Shown here: piece by piece, positions 9,220 through 16,924 of the stretch
Position numbering within the stretch: position 1 is the first letter of the stretch
Layout: every line of letters begins with the position of its first letter
NCBI RefSeq assembly: GCF_013375155.1
Contig: NZ_JABXOF010000003.1
Span: 1 to 64,000 of the forward strand
Source: Serratia ureilytica
Lineage (GTDB): Bacteria; Pseudomonadota; Gammaproteobacteria; Enterobacterales; Enterobacteriaceae
Length of the DNA: 64,000 bases
Direction of reading: 5' to 3'
Made by a program: the position numbers and the translations under genes
The notes under the pieces: generated by a model
The model's database searches: none
What the model saw: only the letters and a program-made list of their open reading frames with translations
What the model was told of the DNA's origin: nothing

Positions 9220-9584
9220 AAGCCCAACAAATCTTGATCGCCGGCCCTTATCGCAGCGGCACCGATGGCGATCCGCAGCGTATCGCCGCCAATCTGGCGC
9301 GCCTCGAACAGGCAGCGCTGGCGGTCTACCAACGGGGGCACGTGCCGGTGATCGGCGAATGGCTGGCGCTACCTTTGGCGGCCGCGGCCGGTTCCACTCA
9401 GGTTGGCGATGCGGTCAGCGAGGCGTTTCTTTACCCGGTGGCTCACCGACTGATTGCGCAGTGTCAGGCGGTGTATCGCATCGAAGGGGCGTCTGCGGGG
9501 GCCGATAACGACGTGCGGTTGGCTAACGAATGGGGATTGACGGCCTATCGTCATCTGGAGGAAATTCCGTCTGTTCAGGCGTAA
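9216..9584 (+). CDS. DUF4406 / nucleoside deoxyribosyltransferase-like protein
   Basis: A 122-residue protein beginning MKAQQILIAGPYRSGT. The AGPYRSG motif, the central GHVPVIGEWLALP and the later DNDVRLANEWGL are typical of DUF4406, a family related in fold to nucleoside 2-deoxyribosyltransferases. No family enzyme activity can be named from sequence. The start overlaps the nudK stop by four bases (ATGA), implying translational coupling and probably a shared nucleotide or nucleotide-sugar substrate. A GC-rich hairpin follows the stop. Confidence 0.75.
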   Translation: MKAQQILIAGPYRSGTDGDPQRIAANLARLEQAALAVYQRGHVPVIGEWLALPLAAAAGSTQVGDAVSEAFLYPVAHRLIAQCQAVYRIEGASAGADNDVRLANEWGLTAYRHLEEIPSVQA

Positions 9585-9585
9585 C

Positions 9586-9615
9586 CGAGGGGCGGGCAGA
9601 GGCTCGCCCCCTCGC
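9586..9615. terminator. Hairpin between the DUF4406 gene and malY
   Basis: GAGGGGCGGGC (9587-9597) faces GCTCGCCCCCTC (about 9602-9613) across an AGAG loop in the 32-base gap between two convergent genes. There is no strong U tract on either side, so terminator function is likely only from position and stem stability. Confidence 0.5.
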
Positions 9616-9616
9616 G

Positions 9617-10798
9617 TTATTTCTCGTCCAGCACAAACTTCAACCCGGCGAGCAGTTTGTCCATGCCGGCTTCCAGCTTGCTGCGCGGGCAGCCGACGTT
9701 GAGGCGCAGGAACCCGCGGCCTTCTTCGCCGTAGGTAAAGCCCGGCATGATCGCCACCTTTTCACGCTCGATAAGCACCTGCTGCAGCGCCCGATCGTCC
9801 ACGGCCAGCGGCCGCAGATCGATCCAGGCCAGATAGGTGGCCTGCGGCGGGCGCCAGCCCAGCGCGGGAAACGCCTCCGCCAGCCGTTCGGCGACGTAGG
9901 TCAGGTTATCCTGCAGATAGTCGCGCAGGGCGTCCAGCCAGGGTTCACCGCGCCGATAGGCGGCTACGTGCGCCGCCACCGCCAGCACCGCCGGCGAGGA
10001 GAGGCCGTCGCGGGATTTGAGCTGCTGGAAATAGGCTTCGCGGCTGGCGTCGTCGCTGATAAAGCCGTAGGCGCCGGTTAACGCCGGAATGTTAAAACTC
10101 TTGGAGCCGGAGGTCAGTAAGGCCCAGGGGCCGGTCGCCACCTGGCTCCAGGGCGTATGGCGGTGTGCGCCCCAGACCATGTCCATGTGGATTTCATCGC
10201 TGATCACGCGCACGTCGTGGCGTTCGCACAGTTCGGCCATCTGCTGCAGCTCTTCGCGGCGCCACACTTTGCCAGTGGGATTATGCGGGCTGCACAGTAG
10301 CAGGATCTTGGTCTGCGGCCGCGCCAGCAGCGCTTCGAGGTGCGCCATGTCGCAGCGCCAATCATCTGCGGCCTTGTGCAGCGGGCAGGCCAGCAGCTGG
10401 CGCTGGTTGGCGAGGATTACCTTATAGAAGGCGTCGTAGGCCGGGGTATGGGTCACCACGTAGTCGCCCGGCACGGACCATTGGCGGATCAGCTGCGCCG
10501 CCATGTAGATAACGGAAGGGCCGTACACCGCCGTTGTGGTGTCGATAGCGGTGTTGAAACGTTGTTGATACCAGTGGCGCAGCGCGCCGAGAAAATCCTC
10601 ATGCTGCCAACGGCTGTAGCCCAGCACGCCGTGCTGCAGGCGCTGTTGCAGCGCCTCGAGAATGCACGGTGCGGTGGCGAAATCCATATCGGAGATGGTG
10701 AACGGCAGCAGGTCGGCGCTGCCGAAGCGATCGGCGATGTAATCCCACTGGGTGCACCAGGTGCCGTGGCGGTCGATCGGGGTAGAGAAATCAAACAT
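9617..10798 (-). CDS. malY: MalY, PLP-dependent C-S lyase and maltose-regulon modulator
   Basis: A 393-residue aminotransferase-fold enzyme of the MalY/PatB family. It acts as a cystathionine beta-lyase and, in E. coli, also restrains the activator MalT by direct binding. The PLP lysine lies in the motif TSGSKSFNIPAL (about residues 230-241), and VISDEIHMDMVW holds the pyridine-nitrogen aspartate. The N-terminus DFSTPIDRHGTWCTQWD is characteristic of MalY. The ATG at 10798 follows GGGAG by 7 bases and overlaps the malX 3' end by 8 bases, so malX and malY form one operon under MalI control. Confidence 0.95.
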   Translation of the reverse strand: MFDFSTPIDRHGTWCTQWDYIADRFGSADLLPFTISDMDFATAPCILEALQQRLQHGVLGYSRWQHEDFLGALRHWYQQRFNTAIDTTTAVYGPSVIYMAAQLIRQWSVPGDYVVTHTPAYDAFYKVILANQRQLLACPLHKAADDWRCDMAHLEALLARPQTKILLLCSPHNPTGKVWRREELQQMAELCERHDVRVISDEIHMDMVWGAHRHTPWSQVATGPWALLTSGSKSFNIPALTGAYGFISDDASREAYFQQLKSRDGLSSPAVLAVAAHVAAYRRGEPWLDALRDYLQDNLTYVAERLAEAFPALGWRPPQATYLAWIDLRPLAVDDRALQQVLIEREKVAIMPGFTYGEEGRGFLRLNVGCPRSKLEAGMDKLLAGLKFVLDEK

Positions 10799-12410
10799 GG
10801 GTGGCTCCCTGCAGCGCCGCGGCAGGGCGCGCCGTGGCTATCAGTGAGTCTAATTCATCCTTCACCGATTGCACCTGCGGGCCGATCACTACCTGCAGAT
10901 TATGATCGTTGAGATGCACTACGCCGATGGCGCGGTTGGCCTTCAGCGCCGCGTCGTCCACCTGGCTCATGTCGTTGACTGACAGGCGCAGGCGGGTGAT
11001 GCAGTTGTCCAGCGTAATGATGTTGTCCGGGCCGCCGAGCGCCGCCAAAATCGCCGGCACATTGTAGCCGGATTTGCCCGCCGCGCCGCTCGGCGCGTTT
11101 GGGGTGACGGCGCCGTCGCTCTCACGGCCCGGCGTTTTGATGTTAAAGCGCCGGATGGCGAAGCGGAAAATGGCGTAATAGCCGACGAACCAGATGGCGG
11201 CCACCACCGGCACCAGATACCACTTGGTGGCGGTGCCGTGCAGAATGCCGAACACCACGAAGTCGATAATGTTGCCGTCAGTGTTGCCGATGGTCACGCC
11301 CAGCAGCGCCATGACGGTAAAGCCCAGCCCGGTGAGCAGCGCATGGATCAGATAAAGGAACGGCGCGACGAACAGAAACAGAAACTCGATCGGCTCGGTG
11401 GTGCCACCGACGACGCAGGCCACCACGCCGGAAATCAACAGCCCCTTGATTTTATGGCGGTTCTCCGGTTTGGCGCAGTGGTACATCGCCAGCGCCGCGC
11501 CCGGCAGGCCGCCGAGGAACGCCGGCATTTTACCCTGCGACAGGAAGCGGGTGGCGCTTTCGGCGAAACCGGTGGTGGTCGGGCAGGAGAGCTGCGCCTG
11601 GAAGATGGTCAGGGCGCCGCTGACGCTGTGGCCGCACACCTCCATCGTGCCGCCCGCCTCGGTAAAGCGGATCAGCGCCACCAGTATGTGATGCAGTCCG
11701 AACGGCAACAGCAGGCGTTCGCCGGTGCCGAAAATCATCGGCCCGAAAATGCCGGCGCCATTGATCATGCGCCCCAGGCCGTTGATGCCGGCGGCGAACC
11801 ATGGCCAGATCAGGGGGATGAGCAGGCCGCACAGGCCCAGCGTCACGGTGGTGACAATCGGCACGAAACGGGTGCCGCCGAAGAAGGCCAGCGCATCCGG
11901 CAGCCGGATGGTGTGGAAACGTTCATGCAGCAGATACACGATGATGCCGACGATCACTGCGCCGAGGATGCCGGTGTCGATCGACTGAATGCCGAGAATG
12001 TTTTGGATGTTGTTGGCCTTCAGCACCAGCGGATCGCTGGTCGGCAGCACGCCGGCGGCGGTCAGGTAGAAGTTGGTGGCCAGATTCAGCACGGCGAAGC
12101 CGACGAAGCCGGAGAAGGCGGCGACGCCCTTGTTGTCGCGCGCCATGCCCAGCGGAATGGCGATGGCGAACATCACCGGCAGGAAGCTGAAGGCGAAGGA
12201 GCCTATCTTGCTCATCCAGGTGAAGATCAGCTGGAAGATCGGATGGCCGATAAACGGCATCAGGGTGATCACGTCGCGGCTGCTCAGCGAGCTGCCGATC
12301 CCCAGCATGATGCCGCAGAAAGAGAGCAAGGCGACGGGCAACATGAATGTTTTGCCCAGGCTCTGGAAGAACTCCCAGAGGGTGATTTTGGGTTTATTGG
12401 CTGCTGACAT
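10791..12410 (-). CDS. malX: MalX, maltose/glucose-family PTS EIICB component
   Basis: A 539-residue PTS permease. The first ~400 residues are a multi-helix EIIC domain of the glucose/maltose family. The C-terminal ~80 residues are an EIIB domain with the phosphorylated cysteine in LDNCITRLRLSV. It can bring in glucose or maltose-type sugars in E. coli, although its physiological substrate is still debated. The ATG at 12410 has AGGAG about 10 bases upstream. It is followed by overlapping malY and preceded by two MalI-type operators shared with divergent malI, as in E. coli. Confidence 0.95.
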   Translation of the reverse strand: MSAANKPKITLWEFFQSLGKTFMLPVALLSFCGIMLGIGSSLSSRDVITLMPFIGHPIFQLIFTWMSKIGSFAFSFLPVMFAIAIPLGMARDNKGVAAFSGFVGFAVLNLATNFYLTAAGVLPTSDPLVLKANNIQNILGIQSIDTGILGAVIVGIIVYLLHERFHTIRLPDALAFFGGTRFVPIVTTVTLGLCGLLIPLIWPWFAAGINGLGRMINGAGIFGPMIFGTGERLLLPFGLHHILVALIRFTEAGGTMEVCGHSVSGALTIFQAQLSCPTTTGFAESATRFLSQGKMPAFLGGLPGAALAMYHCAKPENRHKIKGLLISGVVACVVGGTTEPIEFLFLFVAPFLYLIHALLTGLGFTVMALLGVTIGNTDGNIIDFVVFGILHGTATKWYLVPVVAAIWFVGYYAIFRFAIRRFNIKTPGRESDGAVTPNAPSGAAGKSGYNVPAILAALGGPDNIITLDNCITRLRLSVNDMSQVDDAALKANRAIGVVHLNDHNLQVVIGPQVQSVKDELDSLIATARPAAALQGATHV

Positions 12411-12470
12411 AACCGACTTCTCCTGGCGAAAAGACGAGCAAAAAGGGGACTTCTGATTAGGTAAAAAGAA

Positions 12471-12486
12471 GATAAAACGTTTTACC
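12471..12486. promoter_or_regulatory. MalI operator, malX-proximal
   Basis: The sequence GATAAAACGTTTTACC at 12471-12486 is almost identical to the known E. coli MalI operator and is centred on AAAACGTTTT. It sits 61 bases upstream of the malX start, where it would overlap the malX promoter. Confidence 0.85.
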
Positions 12487-12495
12487 TAGCAAAAA

Positions 12496-12511
12496 TGCGC
12501 CGCCAATCACA
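12496..12511. promoter_or_regulatory. Possible CRP site between malX and malI
   Basis: TGCGC-N6-TCACA at 12496-12511 has one perfect CRP half-site and one degenerate half-site, with the correct 6-base spacer. It lies between the two MalI operators. The E. coli malX promoter is CRP-activated, which makes the assignment plausible, but the left half-site is weak. Confidence 0.4.
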
Positions 12512-12547
12512 AATCTGTCGCCCGGCTTTTGGCGACAATGCGGTGGG

Positions 12548-12565
12548 CAGTAAAACGTTTTACTG
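12548..12565. promoter_or_regulatory. MalI operator, malI-proximal
   Basis: CAGTAAAACGTTTTACTG at 12548-12565 is a perfect 18-base palindrome with the same AAAACGTTTT core as the malX-side site. It overlaps the likely -35 region of malI, whose -10 is probably TATACC at 12581-12586, so autorepression is expected. The two operator centres are 78 bases apart. Confidence 0.85.
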
Positions 12566-12633
12566 CATTGACGGATTCGGTATACCCTTGATCACTACGG
12601 CGCGGGTTGCCCAGGAACGGGTTCGCAGAGACT

Positions 12634-13665
12634 ATGAGCATCAAAAAGATCACCATTACCGATGTGGCGCAACAGGCGGGCGTTTCGGTCACCACGGTTT
12701 CTCTGGTATTGAGCGGCAAGGGGCGGATTTCGCCGACCACCGTCGAGAAGGTCAATCAGGCGATAGAGCAGTTGGGCTACGTGCGCAATCGCCAGGCGGC
12801 GACGCTGCGCGGCGGCGAATCCGGGGTAATCGGCCTGATCCTGCGCGACATTTGCGAACCTTTCTATGCCGAAATGACCGCCGGGCTGAGTGAAGCGCTG
12901 GAGGCGCACGACAAACTGCTGTTTTTAACCCAGAGCGGGCGCGATGGTCAGGGGCTGCAGCGGGCGTTTGACGCGCTGCTGGCGCAGGGCGTCGACGGCA
13001 TTGTGCTGGCGGGCGGCATCCGCGCGGCGGCCGGGCTGAAGGAAAAGGCGGCCGAGCAGGGCGTGCCGCTGGTGTGCGTGGCGCGCTCCAGCGGTCTTGA
13101 GGGCGTGGACGTGGTGCGGCCGGACAATATGCAGGCCGCCAAGCTGGCCACCGAATTTTTGATCAAACGCGGCCACAGCCAGATTGCTTATCTCGGCGGC
13201 CAGAGCGACTCGTTGACGCGCGCCGAAAGGTTGGGCGGATTTTGCGCCACGCTGTTGCAGTACGGCCTGCCGTTTCGCAGCGAATGGATCGTCGAGTGCG
13301 ATTGCCAGCAGCGTGAGGCGGCGGAAGCGGCGGAACAGCTGCTGCGCCACTACCCGAATATCACCGCTGTCGTTTGCCACAAGGCGTCGGTGGCGCTTGG
13401 CGCCTATTTTGGCCTGACGCGCAGCGGCCGCAGCATCGGTTCGGACGGGGTCGACGCCTACTACGGCCGGCAGGTGGCGCTGATCGGTTTCGGCGACGTG
13501 CCGGAGGCCGAGCTGACCGAACCGCCGCTGACCTTTGTCTCCAGCTCGGCGCGGGAAGTGGGGCGCAGCGCCGCCGCGCGCCTGCTGCAGCGCATCAATG
13601 ACGCCGATCTGCCGGCGCAGAACGTCATTTTGCCGCCGACGCTGATCCGGCGCGGCTCCGCCTAA
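12634..13665 (+). CDS. malI: MalI, LacI-family repressor of malXY
   Basis: A 343-residue LacI/GalR-family repressor. The helix-turn-helix is ITDVAQQAGVSVTTVSLVLSG at residues 6-26 (core VSVTTVSLVL), followed by a periplasmic-binding-like effector domain ending with the expected dimer region. Divergent malX-malY and two AAAACGTTTT operators identify it as MalI. The ATG at 12634 (MSIKKITITDV) is chosen because it places the HTH at the usual distance; an in-frame ATG at 12607 adds nine unconserved residues. Its 3' end overlaps that of convergent ampR by four bases. The inducer of MalI is not known. Confidence 0.95.
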   Translation: MSIKKITITDVAQQAGVSVTTVSLVLSGKGRISPTTVEKVNQAIEQLGYVRNRQAATLRGGESGVIGLILRDICEPFYAEMTAGLSEALEAHDKLLFLTQSGRDGQGLQRAFDALLAQGVDGIVLAGGIRAAAGLKEKAAEQGVPLVCVARSSGLEGVDVVRPDNMQAAKLATEFLIKRGHSQIAYLGGQSDSLTRAERLGGFCATLLQYGLPFRSEWIVECDCQQREAAEAAEQLLRHYPNITAVVCHKASVALGAYFGLTRSGRSIGSDGVDAYYGRQVALIGFGDVPEAELTEPPLTFVSSSAREVGRSAAARLLQRINDADLPAQNVILPPTLIRRGSA

Positions 13666-14543
13666 TCCCGCCGCTGTTCCTCTTCCGCTTCGCGGCAAAT
13701 CCAGCCAATAAAAGCCTTCATCGCCGGCGTCAGATCCCGCGATTTCAAATGGGTCAGCCAGTAGGCGCCGAGCGCGGCCTCGGCGGCGAACGGCCGCTGC
13801 AGCGCGCCGGCGGCCAGTTCGCGGCGGAACATGCTGACCGGCGCCAGCGCCACGCCGTCGCACTGGAGCGCGCCTTCCACCATCAGCCTCGATGAGTCGA
13901 ACACCGGGCCGTTGATTCGCCACGGCGTCACCTGCGCAGCCGTGAACCAGCGTTCCCATTCATCCTGGCGGTAAGTGCGCATCAGCAGTTCGTGCTGCAG
14001 ATCCTGCGGCGTATGCAGCCGCGCGGCGACCGCCGGCGAGCAGAGCACCGTCAGCGGCGCGTCGAACAGCTTGATATTGCGGGTGGCGGGCCATAAACCT
14101 TCGCCGAAACGGATGGCGAAATCCATGCCGTCGGCCGACAGATTGACCAGGTTGTTGTGGGTCAGCACCCGCAGATCGATGAACGGATGCGCCGCGCGGA
14201 ACGCCGCCAGCCGCGGCATCAGCCAGCCGACCGCGAAGGTGCCGACCACCGCCACCGTCAGCACTTCGTGGAAATGCCCGCCTTCGAACTGCTGCAACAC
14301 CGCCTCGATGCGATCGAAAGCATCGCTCAACACCGGCAGCAGCGCCTGGCCCTCTTCGGTCAGATCCAACCCGCGCGGCAGGCGGCGGAACAGCTGAATG
14401 CCCAGCTGTTCTTCCAGCATGCGCACCTGCTGGCTGACGGCGGCCTGAGTGACGCGCAGCTCCAGACCGGCGCGGGTGAAGTTCAGGTGGCGGGCGGAGG
14501 ATTCGAACGCCCGCAGGGCGTTGAGGGGAAGTCGATTGCGCAT
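13662..14543 (-). CDS. ampR: AmpR, LysR-type regulator of ampC
   Basis: A 293-residue LysR-type regulator. The N-terminal HTH reads [21 protein letters not shown], and [14 protein letters not shown] and [13 protein letters not shown] are typical of AmpR. In other bacteria AmpR represses ampC with UDP-MurNAc-pentapeptide and activates it with anhydro-muropeptides. It lies divergent from ampC across 206 bases, the standard ampR-ampC arrangement. Residue 134 is Asn in the context HNNLVN, where other AmpR proteins have HNNRVD. That aspartate (Asp135 in Citrobacter numbering) is known to deregulate ampC when changed to Asn. Whether this is normal for the species cannot be told here. Confidence 0.93.
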   Translation of the reverse strand: MRNRLPLNALRAFESSARHLNFTRAGLELRVTQAAVSQQVRMLEEQLGIQLFRRLPRGLDLTEEGQALLPVLSDAFDRIEAVLQQFEGGHFHEVLTVAVVGTFAVGWLMPRLAAFRAAHPFIDLRVLTHNNLVNLSADGMDFAIRFGEGLWPATRNIKLFDAPLTVLCSPAVAARLHTPQDLQHELLMRTYRQDEWERWFTAAQVTPWRINGPVFDSSRLMVEGALQCDGVALAPVSMFRRELAAGALQRPFAAEAALGAYWLTHLKSRDLTPAMKAFIGWICREAEEEQRRD

Positions 14544-14563
14544 TGTTGATAGCCATAAGTTTT

Positions 14564-14620
14564 TCTTTATGCTGGCTGAAATTATTATCGCTTGTCAACC
14601 CGGCGGCAAAAACCGATATT
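14564..14620 (+). promoter_or_regulatory. AmpR-binding region and ampC promoter
   Basis: A -35 TTGTCA (14592-14597) and a -10 GATATT (14615-14620) are separated by exactly 17 bases. Transcription from about 14624-14627 would leave a leader of 123-126 bases before ampC. From memory, an unusually long ampC leader with a stem-loop has been reported in S. marcescens. Just upstream, 14568-14586 contains GCTGGCTGAAATT, similar to the GCTGCTAAATTT stretch of other AmpR sites. The promoter is well supported; the AmpR box is tentative. Confidence 0.65.
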
Positions 14621-14749
14621 TGGCGCGGCTGCCGCAAGATTGGCGGAGCCCGTAAAGGAATGACATCATCCATCAGGGAGTGCGCCGTGCGCAACGCCAA
14701 TAAAAACTTTTGGCCGCGGCCGATGCCCTGCAACCGAAGAGCCTCTATC

Positions 14750-15886
14750 ATGACGAAAATGAACCGCCTGGCGGCCGCGCTGATCGCCGCACTGATCTTG
14801 CCGACCGCACACGCCGCGCAGCAGCAGGATATCGACGCCGTTATTCAGCCGCTGATGAAAAAATACGGCGTGCCGGGCATGGCGATCGCCGTATCGGTCG
14901 ATGGCAAACAGCAGATTTACCCGTATGGCGTCGCCTCGAAACAGACCGGCAAACCGATCACCGAGCAGACGCTGTTCGAAGTGGGGTCGCTGAGCAAAAC
15001 CTTCACCGCGACGCTGGCGGTCTATGCGCAGCAGCAGGGCAAGCTGTCGTTCAGCGATCCGGCCAGCCATTATCTGCCTGAGCTGCGCGGCAGCGCCTTC
15101 GACGGCGTCAGCCTGCTGAATCTGGCGACCCACACATCCGGCCTGCCGCTGTTCGTGCCGGACGACGTGACCGACAACGCCCAACTGATGGCTTACTACC
15201 GGGCCTGGCAGCCGAAGCACCCGGCGGGCAGCTACCGCGTCTATTCCAACCTCGGTATCGGCATGCTGGGCATGATCGCCGCCAAGAGCCTCGATCGGCC
15301 GTTTATCCAGGCCATGGAGCAGGGCATGCTGCCGGCGCTGGGCATGAGCCACACCTACATTCAGGTGCCGGCGGCGCAGATGGCCAACTATGCCCAGGGT
15401 TACAACAAGGACGATAAGCCGGTGCGCGTCAATCCCGGCCCGCTGGACGCCGAATCTTACGGCATCAAATCCAACGCCCGCGATCTGATTCGTTACCTGG
15501 ACGCCAACCTGCAGCAGGCGAAGGTCGCGCAGCCGTGGCGCGAGGCGCTGGCCGCCACGCACGTCGGCTATTACAAAGCGGGCGTGTTCACGCAGGATCT
15601 GATGTGGGAGAACTACCCGTACCCGGTGAAACTGTCGCGGCTGATCGAGGGCAACAACGCCGGGATGATCATGAACGGCACGCCGGCCACCGCCATCACG
15701 ACGCCGCAGCCGGAGCTGCGCGCCGGTTGGTATAACAAAACCGGCTCGACCGGCGGTTTCTCCACCTACGCGGTGTTTATCCCGGCGAAAAATATCGCCG
15801 TGGTGATGCTGGCCAACAAATGGTTCCCGAACGACGATCGGGTCGAGGCGGCTTACCGCATCGTGCAAGCGCTGGATAAGCGCTGA
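14750..15886 (+). CDS. ampC: AmpC class C beta-lactamase, Serratia SRT/SST type
   Basis: A 378-residue periplasmic serine beta-lactamase that hydrolyses penicillins and cephalosporins. A signal peptide ends near AHA (residues 20-22). The class C active site is complete: SLSK at residues 80-83, YSN at 165-167 and KTG at 330-332. The sequence closely matches my recollection of S. marcescens chromosomal AmpC and is the strongest species indicator in the window. The ATG at 14750 ([12 protein letters not shown]) follows AAGAG; a second ATG lies three codons later. Divergent ampR predicts inducibility. Which SRT/SST allele it is cannot be decided by eye. Confidence 0.97.
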   Translation: MTKMNRLAAALIAALILPTAHAAQQQDIDAVIQPLMKKYGVPGMAIAVSVDGKQQIYPYGVASKQTGKPITEQTLFEVGSLSKTFTATLAVYAQQQGKLSFSDPASHYLPELRGSAFDGVSLLNLATHTSGLPLFVPDDVTDNAQLMAYYRAWQPKHPAGSYRVYSNLGIGMLGMIAAKSLDRPFIQAMEQGMLPALGMSHTYIQVPAAQMANYAQGYNKDDKPVRVNPGPLDAESYGIKSNARDLIRYLDANLQQAKVAQPWREALAATHVGYYKAGVFTQDLMWENYPYPVKLSRLIEGNNAGMIMNGTPATAITTPQPELRAGWYNKTGSTGGFSTYAVFIPAKNIAVVMLANKWFPNDDRVEAAYRIVQALDKR

Positions 15887-15892
15887 TCGTGG

Positions 15893-15913
15893 GGGGCGCC
15901 GTCGGGGCGCCCC
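15893..15913. terminator. Hairpin between ampC and the LysR gene
   Basis: GGGGCGCC (15893-15900) pairs with GGCGCCCC (15906-15913) around a 5-base loop in the 29-base gap between convergent genes. The following TGTTA is only weakly U-rich, so efficiency is uncertain. Confidence 0.55.
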
Positions 15914-15915
15914 TG

Positions 15916-16821
15916 TTACCGGTGCTGTCGCTCTCGCCGTTCGCGCATGAAATCGATAAAAGCGCGCAGCTTGAGCGGCAGATGCCTGCCGGCGGGAAAG
16001 TAGATGAAAAATCCCGATGCCTCGCTGGCATACTCCGGCAGCACCTCCACCAGATCGCCCTGCGCCAGTTCCTGCACCACCGTGCCCTGAAAACGTTGCG
16101 CGATCCCCAGGCCCGCCAACGCCGCATCCTTGATCAGCCGATCTTCGTTAAAGATCAAACTGCCGCTGACGTCCAGCGCCCGCTCATCGCCGTGCCGACT
16201 GAAATACCAGGGCTCCAATTTGCCGCTGCCGGGAAAACGGTAGCGCAGGCAATGGTGCGCGAGCAGATCGTCCGGCGTGGCCGGCGCGCCGCAACGCGTC
16301 AGATAATCGGGTGAGGCGACCAGCACCCGGCGCTGGCCGTTGTCGATCGGCACGGCGATCATGTCCTTTTGCAGCATGGCGTGCATGCGAATGCCGGCAT
16401 CGAAACTGCCCAGCACCAGATCGGAAAAGCGGTCTTCGGTAAACAGCTCCAGCTGCACTTCGGGATAGCGCCGCTGAAACTCCGCCAGGTGCGGCATCAC
16501 CAGCAGCGAAGCGGCCAGCTGCGGCAGCGTAATGCGCAGCAGGCCCGCCGGCTGCGCGCCCAGGGTGCGCACGTCGTCCGCCGCCACGTCGATCTGGCTC
16601 ATGGCCGGCGACACCTTCTGATAGAACAACCGGCCCTCGTCGCTGAGGCGCACCGAGCGGCTGGTGCGGTGGAATAAGCGCACCCCCAGCTGATTCTCCA
16701 GCGCCTGAATGTTTTGCGACACCGCCGGCGGCGTGACGCCCAGTTGGTTGGCCGCGCGGGTGAAGTTGCCCAGCCGCGCGACGGCTTCGAAATAGGGCAG
16801 CAGCTGCAGGAGTGAACTCAT
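15916..16821 (-). CDS. LysR-family transcriptional regulator
   Basis: A 301-residue LysR-type regulator. The HTH FTRAANQLGVTPPAVSQNIQ lies at residues 20-39, and LFHRTSRSVRLSDEG marks the usual wing and linker; the rest is a periplasmic-binding-like effector domain. Residues such as PEVQLELFTEDRFSDLVLGSFDAGIR place it in the broad group of regulators controlling neighbouring genes. It is divergent from a serine hydrolase across 103 bases holding a perfect palindrome, so that gene is the likely target. The start has no obvious Shine-Dalgarno sequence. The effector is unknown. Confidence 0.88.
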   Translation of the reverse strand: MSSLLQLLPYFEAVARLGNFTRAANQLGVTPPAVSQNIQALENQLGVRLFHRTSRSVRLSDEGRLFYQKVSPAMSQIDVAADDVRTLGAQPAGLLRITLPQLAASLLVMPHLAEFQRRYPEVQLELFTEDRFSDLVLGSFDAGIRMHAMLQKDMIAVPIDNGQRRVLVASPDYLTRCGAPATPDDLLAHHCLRYRFPGSGKLEPWYFSRHGDERALDVSGSLIFNEDRLIKDAALAGLGIAQRFQGTVVQELAQGDLVEVLPEYASEASGFFIYFPAGRHLPLKLRAFIDFMRERRERQHR

Positions 16822-16838
16822 CTATCAATAACCTGTGC

Positions 16839-16853
16839 TTAATGATTCATTAA
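16839..16853. promoter_or_regulatory. Palindromic operator of the divergent LysR/serine hydrolase pair
   Basis: TTAATGATTCATTAA at 16839-16853 is a perfect 15-base inverted repeat lying 18 bases from the LysR start, in an A/T-rich intergenic region. Position and symmetry fit a LysR-type autoregulatory site, though the T-N11-A rule is only loosely met. Confidence 0.5.
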
Positions 16854-16924
16854 ATTATGCCTTATTTTAATTTATGACGAACGTTTTAGACTGATTTTTA
16901 CTTTCCCTCAGCGAGATAAAAATC

